Shown: positions 6,812 to 14,333, numbered from the stretch's first letter. The stretch: 18,198 bases of DNA from JBQTIM01 sp052388135 (GCA_052388135.1 JBQTIM010000094.1:1-18198), one strand, 5' to 3'. Numbers and translations are program-made. The notes: generated by a model from the sequence alone, not told the origin.

Positions 6812-9800
6812 ATGCCTGAAAAAACTTTCCTTCCTATATTTCTGTTCGCCGCTTTCGCGCTGGCCACGGCGCGCTGGGCTCCGCGCTGGGCGCTGGGGCG
6901 GCCGGCTCTGGCGGGCGTGCTGGCGCTGGCGGCGGGGGCCGGGGGCGTGCGGTCGGTGGCGAAGATGCCCGTGGAGCTGATGCCCAACGCGGCGTCGGAA
7001 ACCGTGACGGTGAGCGTGAACGTGCGGGGCGGCATGCCGCCGCTGGACGTGGAGACCCTCATCGTCCGCCCGCTGGAGGACGCGCTGGGGGACATTCCCC
7101 GCCTGCGGACTCTTTTTTCCACGGCCAAAAAAGACCGCTGCACGGTGTCCCTGTTCTTCGAGCCGGGCGCGAACATGAAGACGGCCACGGCCGAGGCCCA
7201 CGAGCGCGTGGAGCGCACCCTGCCGCGGCTTCCCCCCGAAATCGAGAAACCCGTCATCGCTCATTTTGAGGAGGCGGACGCGCCGGTTTACATCGGCGCG
7301 GTGACCAGCCAACAACTTTCCCACGAACAAATCCGCGACCTGCTGGAAGAGAAGATCAAGGACCGCCTGCTGCGGGCGCCGGGAGCCGCCAACGTGGAGC
7401 TGGGCGGCGGGCGGGAGCGCAAAATTTTGGTGGAGGCCGACCGCGACCGCTTGGAGGCCTACGGCATCACCGTGCAGCGCATCGCGTCGGCGCTGGGTCG
7501 GCGCAACGTGGCGGTGCAGGTGGGCAGCGTGGAGGGGAGCCGGCGGCAGGCGGCGGTGCGGATGATCGGCTCTTTCCGTTCCGTCAAGGAAATGGAAAAG
7601 GTTCTGCTCGCCCGCGACCGCAGCGGCGGCGCCGTCTTTTTGGAGAACGTGGCCACGGTGCGGGATTATTATTTGGAGCCGGAGAGCCTGTCCCGGCTGA
7701 ACGGCCGGTCGGCGGTGTCTTTCTACGTGCAGAAGGAATCCTCGGCCAATCCGCTGGCGGTGGGGCGCGAGGTGGCCAAGGCCCTGAAGGAAGCCTGGCG
7801 GGAGATCGACCCCGCCGTGCGCCGGTCTTTGCAATTGGTGGAGGTGTCGAACCAGGCGGACAGCATTTCCTCCGCCATGGAGTCGGTGCGCATGTCCCTG
7901 ATGTCGGGCGTGTTCCTGATCATGCTGACTTTGGTTTTTTTTCAAAGCACGCGCCGGTCCGCGCGGGCGCTGTCGGGCGGAACGTTGGCGGTGTTCGTCC
8001 TGTTTCTCTGCGGCATGTCCCTTTTCCACATTTCGCCGGCGGGGCTGGAATGGGTGCTGGGGCTGGCGCTTTTGGGCCTGGCCGCGGCGGCGGTTTATTA
8101 CGAGGACCTGCGTCCCGCCCTGGCCGTGGGCGCGACGATTCCGCTTTCGGCGCTGTTTTGTTTCATCCTCTTGAAAATGTCCGGGTTCAGCGTCAACGTG
8201 ATGAGCCTGTTCGGCCTGGCGGTGGGCATCGAAATGCTGGTGGACAACGCCGTGGTGGTGCAGGAAGCCATAGACGAAAAACGGAAGCTCCATCCCGCCA
8301 TGCGCCCCGAACAGGCGGCCGCCGAGGCCGCCGAGGAGGCGGCGTCCCCCCTGGCCGGCGCCACGCTGACCAACGCTTTGGTATTCGCGCCTTTTTTGTT
8401 TTTGGCCAAGGACGTGCAGAGGCTTTACTCCGACGTGGGCGCGGCGGTGGCGGCGTCGCTGTTCGCCTCGCTGTCCATCGCCCTGACGTGGGTGCCCCTG
8501 GTGAACGCCCTGGACCACCGCCTGCCCAAAGGCCACCGTTTGCCGGAGCCGCCGCCTTGGGCCGAGGCGGTTTGGGCCCGGGCTTCCTCTTTCTGGAAAA
8601 CCGCCGTCCGGGCGGGCAACGTTCCCTTGCGCCGGGCGGCCGGGCCCCTGCGGCGGCTCGGCTCCCGTGGTTGGGAATGGGCGGCCGCCGCCGCGGTTTT
8701 GACGTTTTCCGGCCTTTGGATTTTGGGATTGAAGACGCCCGCGAAAGCCCTTTACGCCGTCGGCGTGGCCGTCCTGGTGGCCGCGGCCTTGCGCGGGCTG
8801 GCGAATTTGGACGGCCTGTGGCGGCGACTCATGGACCGGCGGGCCGCCCTGCTGGGCGGCGCGGCCCTGCTGGCTTTGGCCGGCCTCGTCATCCTGCGCG
8901 GGACGGAGCGGGACCTGCAATCTTCCGGCGAGCTGGACGAGTTCGTGGTCTTCGCCGAGCTGTCCAGCGGCGCGCGGCTGTCGGTGGCCGACGGCGTGGC
9001 CAAGGAAATGGAAGAGAAAATTTTGGCCGACGCGGAGGCCGCCGCCTGCATCAAAACGCTGGTCTCCCGCATCGAGGGCTGGACGTGCAAGGTTTACGTG
9101 ACCTTGAAACCGCGGGCCGACCGAAGCCTGTCCACAAGCCAGGTGATGGACCGCCTGCGCGCAGCCCTGGAGGGCGCCGGCCGCGACAAGGACGACAACG
9201 CCTTCGTCCACTTTTCCAGCGCGCGGGCCGGCCGGGAAATGGTGGTGCAAGTGTCGGGGCCGGACTACGATACGCTTTACGAGCTTTCGCAGAAGATCGC
9301 GGCCGGAATGCAGAACGTGCGCGGCTTTGAGGACGTGAAGATCCGCTACCGGCCGGGCCGGCCCGAAGTGCGCGTGCGCGTGGACCCGGACCGGGCCGCC
9401 GCCCTGGGCCTCACCGCCGACGACGTGGCCGAGACCGCCCACGGCCTCATGCGCGGCCTGCGCGCCACGCTGTTCCGCTCCCGCGGCCGCCAAGTGGAGA
9501 CCATCGTGCGCCTGCGGGAGGAAGACCGCAACGACCTCACCCGCCTGGCGGACCTGCCCATCCCCCTGGGCCGCAACGGCCACGTCCCCCTGGGCCACGT
9601 GAGCCGCCTGGAGCTGACCCGCATGCCCAACGAAATTTTCCGCGAAAACAAGCACCGCCTCATCCAGGTGACGGCAAACCTCAAAAACATATCCCTGGGC
9701 CGGGCGGCGGAAGAAGCCCAGGCCGTCATCGGCGGCATTTCTTTTCCCATGGAGTATTACGCGGGCCTGGAGGGCGACTACGAAGCCATGGCCGAGGGCC

Positions 9801-10369
9801 TGCGGCAAATGGCCTGGGGCGGCGTGTTGATGGCGTTCCTGGTTTACCTGGTGCTGGTGGTGCTTTTTGAATCCCTGGCCCAACCGCTCATCATCATGGC
9901 CGCCGCGCCGCTGTGCCTCATAGGCGCCGCCTGGGGCGTCAGCCTGATGGGAATTCCCGTCAGCAACGGCGTTTTGATGGGGGTGATGATCCTGGTGGGC
10001 ATTGCCGTCAACAACGCCATCCTGCTTTTGGACCGCTTGAACGCCCGGGACCCCGGCCGGGACCTTTCGGACCGCCTTCTGGAGACTGCCCGGGCCCGCA
10101 TGCGGCCCATATTCCTCACCGCCGTCAGCAGCACGCTGGGGTTTCTCCCCACCCTACTGGACCGCGGGGAAAGCGGCGCCCTCTGGCGGCCCCTTTCCAT
10201 CACCCTGGTTTTCGGCCTTTTGGCCAGCACGGTGCTTACCATTTACGTGGTCCCCGGCTTCGCCCGCGCCCTCCTGGGCGGAGGCTTTTTCCCGACGGAA
10301 ACAGTCTGGAAATTTACAAATCTTTTACAAGTCTCTAAGGCCTTTTTCCGCCGAGGTGTGGTAAGATAA
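6812..10369 (+). CDS. RND-family efflux permease with additional membrane segments
   Basis: 1,185 residues, longer than the usual 1,030-1,060. An inner-membrane proton-driven exporter by family. The normal frame is visible: TM1 (29-48), porter domain with MPVELMPN and VETLIVRPLEDAL, TM2 (360-379), TM3-TM4 with GIEMLVDNAVVV (472-483), a second porter half, and TM8-TM12 with GIAVNNAILLLDRL. Proton-relay positions read VDN and NN rather than the VDD and K of AcrB, as in several non-AcrB subfamilies. Extra hydrophobic segments lie at residues 5-20, two between TM2 and TM3 (388-430), and two before TM7 (621-664). ATG 6812 is the only possible start, since an in-frame stop lies at 6794; there is no Shine-Dalgarno and only a weak promoter (TTGCCG at 6766, CAGAAT at 6789). 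No adaptor or TolC gene is next to it. Substrate unknown. Confidence 0.9.
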   Translation: MPEKTFLPIFLFAAFALATARWAPRWALGRPALAGVLALAAGAGGVRSVAKMPVELMPNAASETVTVSVNVRGGMPPLDVETLIVRPLEDALGDIPRLRTLFSTAKKDRCTVSLFFEPGANMKTATAEAHERVERTLPRLPPEIEKPVIAHFEEADAPVYIGAVTSQQLSHEQIRDLLEEKIKDRLLRAPGAANVELGGGRERKILVEADRDRLEAYGITVQRIASALGRRNVAVQVGSVEGSRRQAAVRMIGSFRSVKEMEKVLLARDRSGGAVFLENVATVRDYYLEPESLSRLNGRSAVSFYVQKESSANPLAVGREVAKALKEAWREIDPAVRRSLQLVEVSNQADSISSAMESVRMSLMSGVFLIMLTLVFFQSTRRSARALSGGTLAVFVLFLCGMSLFHISPAGLEWVLGLALLGLAAAAVYYEDLRPALAVGATIPLSALFCFILLKMSGFSVNVMSLFGLAVGIEMLVDNAVVVQEAIDEKRKLHPAMRPEQAAAEAAEEAASPLAGATLTNALVFAPFLFLAKDVQRLYSDVGAAVAASLFASLSIALTWVPLVNALDHRLPKGHRLPEPPPWAEAVWARASSFWKTAVRAGNVPLRRAAGPLRRLGSRGWEWAAAAAVLTFSGLWILGLKTPAKALYAVGVAVLVAAALRGLANLDGLWRRLMDRRAALLGGAALLALAGLVILRGTERDLQSSGELDEFVVFAELSSGARLSVADGVAKEMEEKILADAEAAACIKTLVSRIEGWTCKVYVTLKPRADRSLSTSQVMDRLRAALEGAGRDKDDNAFVHFSSARAGREMVVQVSGPDYDTLYELSQKIAAGMQNVRGFEDVKIRYRPGRPEVRVRVDPDRAAALGLTADDVAETAHGLMRGLRATLFRSRGRQVETIVRLREEDRNDLTRLADLPIPLGRNGHVPLGHVSRLELTRMPNEIFRENKHRLIQVTANLKNISLGRAAEEAQAVIGGISFPMEYYAGLEGDYEAMAEGLRQMAWGGVLMAFLVYLVLVVLFESLAQPLIIMAAAPLCLIGAAWGVSLMGIPVSNGVLMGVMILVGIAVNNAILLLDRLNARDPGRDLSDRLLETARARMRPIFLTAVSSTLGFLPTLLDRGESGALWRPLSITLVFGLLASTVLTIYVVPGFARALLGGGFFPTETVWKFTNLLQVSKAFFRRGVVR
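10313..10334 (+). promoter_or_regulatory. Direct repeat TTTACA-N5-TTTACA, possible response-regulator box
   Basis: Two 11-base tandem units, TTTACAAATCT and TTTACAAGTCT, differing at one base, in the last codons of the RND gene. Repeats of 11 bases with TTTACA-like half-sites resemble PhoB/PhoP/OmpR-family sites. An extended -10 (TGGTAAGAT, 10359-10367) lies downstream and would start RNA near 10374, putting the boxes at about -61 to -45. Confidence 0.35.
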
Positions 10370-10389
10370 GCCCGGCGTAACTGCCCTAT

Positions 10390-11448
10390 ATGAACAGAAT
10401 AATCTTATTATCCGCGGGTTTCGTTTTAGGCGCGGTTGCGTCTGCCCAAGCCGAAGCCCGCACGGGAAGCGTTTATGCCGTGGAGGCCGAGTTGGCCGGC
10501 ACGGCGGGTTTCTCCCCTGTTTCGGACGCTGACAGCGGCCTGCGGGCGGGCGTCACGGCGGGTTATGCCTTCGGCCATACCATGACGTCTCCCGGCGGGT
10601 TCAGCGCCAGTCCGGGGATTTGGGGCGGCGGGCCATTGTATTTTTCCCACGAAACCCAGGCCGTGCTTCCTTTCGGCAGCGCCGACCAGCCTTCGAAGAT
10701 CACCATTTCCTCTCACGCCGTTCCCATGGACTTCCTTATTTTCACCAGCGCGAACCCCGTGTCGCGGCCCCTGGGGGTATCCCCGGACGTCATTCGGGAA
10801 GCCACGGCCAATTTGGCCAAGGCCCAATCCCCCTACGTGAAGCCGCTGGAGGACCGTGTTTGGGAGATCCTCATCCAATATGTCAACGGAGAACGGCACG
10901 CGGCGCGGTTCGCCACCCAGGCCGTCCTGACTCTGCCCTACAGCGACGCCAATAAAGACGGATTGGTGGACGGCACCAACCCGCCCGTGCGGGCCGAAAC
11001 CCTGTCCATATGGTGGCTGGACGAAGAGCACAGGCTTTGGGTCAAGCTGCCCGACAGCCGCGTGGACAGCCGGGCCCGCACAGTATCGGCCCCCATCCGG
11101 GCGCTGGCGGTTTTCGCGGTGATGGGAGCGCCGTCTTTCAAAGTCAGCGACGCCTACGCGTTTCCCTCCCCCTGGCGCCCCTCCGGCCCCAACGCGGGCC
11201 TGGGCGCGGGCCAGACCGGCACGGAAGCCGGCGGCATCACCTTCACCAACCTGCCCAGCGAGGGCCGCATCCGCGTCTACACGCTTTCCGGCGTGCTGGT
11301 GCGGGACATCCACCACAACGACGGCACGCCCCAGGCAAAATGGGACGGCAAGAACGAAGCGGGCGACAACGTCGCCACCGGCACCTACATCTACGCCGTG
11401 GAATCCGCCGGCGCCACGAAAACGGGGAAGCTGGTTATTGTTCGATGA
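10390..11448 (+). CDS. Secreted protein with FlgD/T9SS-like C-terminal module
   Basis: 352 residues with a clear signal peptide (MNRIILLSAGFVLGAVASAQA, cleavage near 21). The middle region is not recognised. Residues 186-194 (DANKDGLVD) form an EF-hand or dockerin-like calcium loop, followed by a segment (LSIWWLDEEHRLWVKLP...VSAPIRALAVFAVMG) typical of secreted surface proteins in which a linker precedes a C-terminal module. Residues 257-352 are that module: YAFPSPWRP, then ITFTNLP, IRVYTLSGVLVRDI, WDGKNEAGDNVATGTYIYAV and GKLVIVR. This is the FlgD-Ig/type A sorting-like fold found at the C-terminus of proteins exported by type IX or related routes. It starts 20 bases after the RND gene without a clear Shine-Dalgarno and overlaps the PorV gene by four bases (ATGA). 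Likely cargo or surface component; its exact role is unknown. Confidence 0.85.
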   Translation: MNRIILLSAGFVLGAVASAQAEARTGSVYAVEAELAGTAGFSPVSDADSGLRAGVTAGYAFGHTMTSPGGFSASPGIWGGGPLYFSHETQAVLPFGSADQPSKITISSHAVPMDFLIFTSANPVSRPLGVSPDVIREATANLAKAQSPYVKPLEDRVWEILIQYVNGERHAARFATQAVLTLPYSDANKDGLVDGTNPPVRAETLSIWWLDEEHRLWVKLPDSRVDSRARTVSAPIRALAVFAVMGAPSFKVSDAYAFPSPWRPSGPNAGLGAGQTGTEAGGITFTNLPSEGRIRVYTLSGVLVRDIHHNDGTPQAKWDGKNEAGDNVATGTYIYAVESAGATKTGKLVIVR

Positions 11449-11478
11449 ATGATGAATTTAGAAGGATGAAGATTGAAA
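11444..11478 (+). repeat. Heptamer array over the stop/start junction (left arm)
   Basis: Seven-base units in register: GATGAAT, GATGAAT, TTAGAAG, GATGAAG, ATTGAAA. The ATGA stop/start overlap lies inside the first unit. It is reverse-complementary to the array at 11520-11547; GAAGGATGAAG (11461-11471) matches CTTCATCCTTC exactly. Confidence 0.8.
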
Positions 11479-12650
11479 ACAAGGAGGGCCACCGCAAACT
11501 CCCCCTGCTGCTTTTTCTTTCATCCTTCATCCTTCATCCTTCATCCTTTCTTGTCGCCGCCGGCACCACGTCGGCGGATTTCCTTTCCATTCGGCCGGGG
11601 GCGCGGGCGGCGGGGATGGGCGAGGCGCACACATCCCTGGCCGACGACGCCTTCGCGGTTTACTGGAACCCCGCGGGCCTGGCCAACGTCCGCTCGCCGG
11701 AGATTTCGGCCACCTACAACCGCTGGGTGGAAGACGTCAACCATCAGTTCGCGGCCTTCGCCTTTCCCACCGACCACATGGGGACCTTCGCCCTGGGCCT
11801 CAACCGCCTCGGGGCGGACAGTTTCCAGGGCTTCGACGCCCAGGGCGCTTTCGGGCCTTCCCTGAAAACAGGCGGCGACTCTTTCTCGGCTGGCTGGGGG
11901 AAAAATTTGTGGCGCGACGCCCCGGCGGGGAGCGGCGTGCTGGCCGGCCTGGCCGTGAAACACGTGCGCGAGCGCCACGCCGACGTGGAGGGCGCCTCCC
12001 CGGCCGTGGACGCCGGGCTCATCATCCGGCCCTGGGCCGGAAAGCCCGAGGAATCCGCCTGGCTGGAGCGCACCAGCCTGGGCGCGGCCGTTAAGAACCT
12101 GGGACCGGGCATCAAGTTCGATGAAAAAAGATCCCCCCTGCCCCTGGAACTGTCGGGCGGCGCGTCTTATTCTCATTTTTTGTCGGGAGACATCCTCACC
12201 TTGGCGGCGGACCTGCACAAGACTCTGGGAGACACGTTCCTGGGCGCCGGGGTGGAATACCGGCTGAAGGGGTTTCTGGCTCTGCGCGCGGGCTACCGGG
12301 CGGGGCGCAGTTCAAGGATCGGGGCGGCGGGACTGCGGGCGGGCGGGGGCATGCGCTTCAAAGCTTTCCAAATCGACTACGCCTGGGCCGGCATGGGCGA
12401 GGACCTGGGGGCGGCCCACAGGTTCAGCCTCACTTACCGGTTCGGCCGGCAGGACGCGGCCCTGATGCCCGGCCTGGCCTCCGACCTCTTCGCCCACTAC
12501 GTGGACCGCGGCCGCCTCCTTATGGAACGGGGCATGCCCGACGCCGCGCTTTTGAATTTCCACCAGGCCCTGCGCATCCACCCCCAGGACCCCGAGGTGC
12601 TCCAATTGCTCTTGGAGTGCGGACAGAAAATTAAAGAAGGGCGTGAATAG
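11445..12650 (+). CDS. PorV/PorQ-family outer-membrane barrel with TPR-like tail
   Basis: 401 residues from ATG 11445, which overlaps the previous stop; translation is probably coupled because there is no Shine-Dalgarno. The signal peptide core is LLLFLSSFILHPSSFLVAA (about 21-39), encoded largely by TCATCCT repeats. The mature N-terminus carries the family signature: ADFLSIRPGARAAGMGEAHTSLADDAFAVYWNPAGLA (44-80), then TYNRWVEDVNHQFAAFAFP. Alternating beta strands continue to about residue 345. PorV is the outer-membrane shuttle of the type IX secretion system, and relatives occur in phyla without a proven T9SS. Unusually, the last 50 residues (GRLLMERGMPDAALLNFHQALRIHPQDPEVLQLL) form one TPR-like unit, which would sit on the periplasmic side if the barrel ends before it. 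The cargo-like gene upstream and TPR gene downstream suggest a shared export or assembly task. Confidence 0.87.
   Translation: MNDEFRRMKIENKEGHRKLPLLLFLSSFILHPSSFLVAAGTTSADFLSIRPGARAAGMGEAHTSLADDAFAVYWNPAGLANVRSPEISATYNRWVEDVNHQFAAFAFPTDHMGTFALGLNRLGADSFQGFDAQGAFGPSLKTGGDSFSAGWGKNLWRDAPAGSGVLAGLAVKHVRERHADVEGASPAVDAGLIIRPWAGKPEESAWLERTSLGAAVKNLGPGIKFDEKRSPLPLELSGGASYSHFLSGDILTLAADLHKTLGDTFLGAGVEYRLKGFLALRAGYRAGRSSRIGAAGLRAGGGMRFKAFQIDYAWAGMGEDLGAAHRFSLTYRFGRQDAALMPGLASDLFAHYVDRGRLLMERGMPDAALLNFHQALRIHPQDPEVLQLLLECGQKIKEGRE
11520..11547 (+). repeat. Four perfect tandem copies of TCATCCT (right arm)
   Basis: Exact heptamers at 11520, 11527, 11534 and 11541. They encode the signal-peptide core LSSFILHPSSFL. 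Because the unit is 7 bases, gain or loss of one copy shifts the reading frame. Confidence 0.9.
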
Positions 12651-12755
12651 CGAACCGTGAATAGTGAATCGGTGACGCCGAAAATCCATAAAAGCGGCAA
12701 GGGGTGTCTGGGTCTTTTTTTCCTATTCGCCATTCACTATTCACCATTCACGCCC
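12639..12755. repeat. Nested inverted repeat built of heptamers at the PorV/TPR gene junction
   Basis: Outer arms GGGCGTGAAT (12639-12648) and ATTCACGCCC (12746-12755) pair perfectly over 10 bases. Inner arms GTGAATAGTGAAT (12657-12669) and ATTCACTATTCAC (12732-12744) pair perfectly over 13. The left arm is in 7-base register from 12643 (GTGAATA, GCGAACC, GTGAATA, GTGAATC); the right arm runs from 12724 (TATTCGC, CATTCAC, TATTCAC, CATTCAC). The PorV stop and the GTG start of the next gene lie in the left arm; the right arm encodes FAIHYSPFT of the next signal peptide. Confidence 0.9.
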
Positions 12756-13952
12756 TGCCTTTCCGAGGAGTACGCCGCCCTGCCGGCGGCGCATTGGCTT
12801 TCGTCCAATCCCGACCCCGCCGCGCCCTCCGCCTTCGTCCTTGAAAAAACCGGCCGCCTGACGGAAGCCCTGGACAGTTACCTGAAAATTCTTAAGGACA
12901 ATCCCTCCGACGCGCGGGCCAAAGAAGGCGTGGGCCGCGTGGGCGCGCGCATTCACGAGCAGGCCCGGGAGGGCCGCGAGAAGGACCGCCGCGGCTACGT
13001 GGAGGAGGCCCTCCGCCGCCTGGAAAATTATTACCGGCGGCAGAAGGAGCTGGAGAACAAGGCCCGCGAAGCCAAGCGGTTGATGAAGAAGAACAAAGCC
13101 TTGGAGGCCTCCTTCCTGTCCGGCAGCGTGCTGGAGGAGCGGCCCGATCTTTACTCCGCGCGGCGGCAGGTGCACAAGGCCCAGGACCTTTTCGCCAAGA
13201 TGCTTCGCAAGGGCAAGTTCGCCTCGTTCCAAGCCTATTCGGCCACCGTGGGCATGTATTTCTACAATTTGGGCGATTGGGAAAGGGCCGTGGAGAACTT
13301 GGAGGCGGCCCTGGAAGGCCCCCTGCCCGACAGCCTGTCCGGAGCGCGGCTGGGCGAATACGCCGCCACGGCCCGCGCGCGGCGCGACGCCGAGCGCTGG
13401 CGGGTGCGCCGCCACGAGCTGATGACGCAGGGCCTGGCGGCGGAAAAGGCCGGCCGGCTGGAGGAAGCCATCGGCTTCTACCATTCCATTTTGGAAAAGG
13501 ACCCCAACGACGGCGAAGCCCGCGCCCGCGCCGAGACCTTGGGCGCGGAATGGGCCGCCCTGCGCGACGAAGTCATCGCCCGCACGCGCGCCCGCGAGGT
13601 TTTCGAAAGGACCAACAGCGGCCTGAGCCACCGCCAGGCCGGCCGCTACACGGAAGCCCTGGAGGAGTTCGCCCGGGCCTTGGAGCTTGAGCCGGACAAC
13701 AAAGAGGTGGGCGCTTTCGTCGTGGAAACCAAAGAGATCATCAAGCAGCAGGGGCAGTTCGTGCCGCCCGTGACGGTGATGGATGCGGCGGAGAAAAAAT
13801 ACCGGGAAGGGCTGCGCCTCTACGGCAACGAAAAATATTCCGAGGCCACGGACTGCTTCCGCCACGCCCTGGCGCTCAACCCCAAGCACGACGAATCCCG
13901 CCGCGCCCTGGAGCTGATCAACAACGCGCCCAGCCAGGAACCGCCCCGCTAG
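12657..13952 (+). CDS. Secreted TPR-repeat protein
   Basis: 431 residues from GTG 12657, six bases after the PorV stop. A GTG at 12672 is an alternative; no ATG precedes the first TPR. Residues about 17-34 (CLGLFFLFAIHYSPFTPC) form a signal-like hydrophobic stretch partly encoded by heptamer repeats. At least five TPR-like units are visible: EKTGRLTEALDSYLKILKDNP, GDWERAVENLEAAL, EKAGRLEEAIGFYHSILEKDP, RQAGRYTEALEEFARALELEP and NEKYSEATDCFRHALALNP. A charged helical, probably coiled-coil segment with KELENKAREAKRLMKKNKALE lies between units 1 and 2. TPR proteins act as scaffolds for protein contact. The probable location is the periplasm. With the TPR-like tail of the PorV protein upstream it may form a periplasmic platform for the barrel; that is an inference. 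A large dyad begins four bases after the stop. Confidence 0.85.
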   Translation: MNSESVTPKIHKSGKGCLGLFFLFAIHYSPFTPCLSEEYAALPAAHWLSSNPDPAAPSAFVLEKTGRLTEALDSYLKILKDNPSDARAKEGVGRVGARIHEQAREGREKDRRGYVEEALRRLENYYRRQKELENKAREAKRLMKKNKALEASFLSGSVLEERPDLYSARRQVHKAQDLFAKMLRKGKFASFQAYSATVGMYFYNLGDWERAVENLEAALEGPLPDSLSGARLGEYAATARARRDAERWRVRRHELMTQGLAAEKAGRLEEAIGFYHSILEKDPNDGEARARAETLGAEWAALRDEVIARTRAREVFERTNSGLSHRQAGRYTEALEEFARALELEPDNKEVGAFVVETKEIIKQQGQFVPPVTVMDAAEKKYREGLRLYGNEKYSEATDCFRHALALNPKHDESRRALELINNAPSQEPPR

Positions 13953-13955
13953 AGC

Positions 13956-14128
13956 AGTGTTTCCAACAGTTCTTTACATTTGCCATTGCGAGAAGCGTTG
14001 TTTGCGACGAAGCAATCCCAGCCGTCAAGGGGGCCTGAGAACGTTTTTCCCGGTATGCGACCCTTGGGATTGCTTCGCCTTCGGCTCGCAATGACACAGT
14101 TTTTATGTAAAGAGATTTATGAAACACT
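13956..14128. repeat. Four-layer nested inverted repeat (MITE-like or large hairpin)
   Basis: Four colinear arm pairs: AGTGTTTC 13956-13963 with GAAACACT 14121-14128; TCTTTACAT 13971-13979 with ATGTAAAGA 14105-14113; CATTGCGAG 13984-13992 with CTCGCAATG 14085-14093; CGAAGCAATCCCA 14008-14020 with TGGGATTGCTTCG 14065-14077. The two inner pairs are the familiar CATTGCGAG...GAAGCAATC dispersed bacterial repeat. It starts four bases after the TPR gene stop and may also act as a 3' end structure. Confidence 0.8.
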
Positions 14129-14167
14129 ACACCAGAGCAGAACACATCTCATAAATAAACTCGGAGC

Positions 14168-14268
14168 GGAATTTCAGTTTGAGCCGAGCCGACGCGCCCG
14201 AGGCGAGCATGCTCCGGCGGCGGCATGTGAGCCGAGGACCGCTCAGGCGCAGGCCGAGCTGAAATCCC
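14168..14268. repeat. Second dyad element, weaker
   Basis: ATTTCAG (14171-14177) pairs with CTGAAAT (14259-14265), with further loose GC-rich complementarity inside. A perfect 10-bp palindrome GAGCATGCTC lies near the centre (14205-14214). No credible reading frame; probably another palindromic repeat unit. Confidence 0.4.
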
Positions 14269-14283
14269 CGAAATTAATTTACG

Positions 14284-14304
14284 AAACGCGTTCTAGCGTT
14301 TTTT
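14284..14304 (+). terminator. Weak intrinsic terminator candidate
   Basis: AAACGC, loop GTTCTA, GCGTTT, then more T, giving six T in a row (14299-14304). The stem is short. It lies about 330 bases after the TPR gene on the same strand and could end read-through. Confidence 0.3.
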
Positions 14305-14333
14305 CCGGATCTTCGTTGCTTTTGTTGAGCCGC

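Noticed and set aside
8050..9330. Plus-strand frame of 426 codons inside the RND gene
   Set aside because: Arg/Gly/Pro-rich out-of-frame shadow of a gene with clear family motifs.
6701..9883. Upstream extension of the minus-strand frame of the 5552-6700 gene
   Set aside because: It lies antisense to the RND gene and is His/Arg/Gly-rich; a signal peptide, Shine-Dalgarno and promoter fix the start at 6700.
11444..12751. CRISPR array
   Set aside because: The repeats are 7 bases long without unique spacers and lie inside coding sequence.
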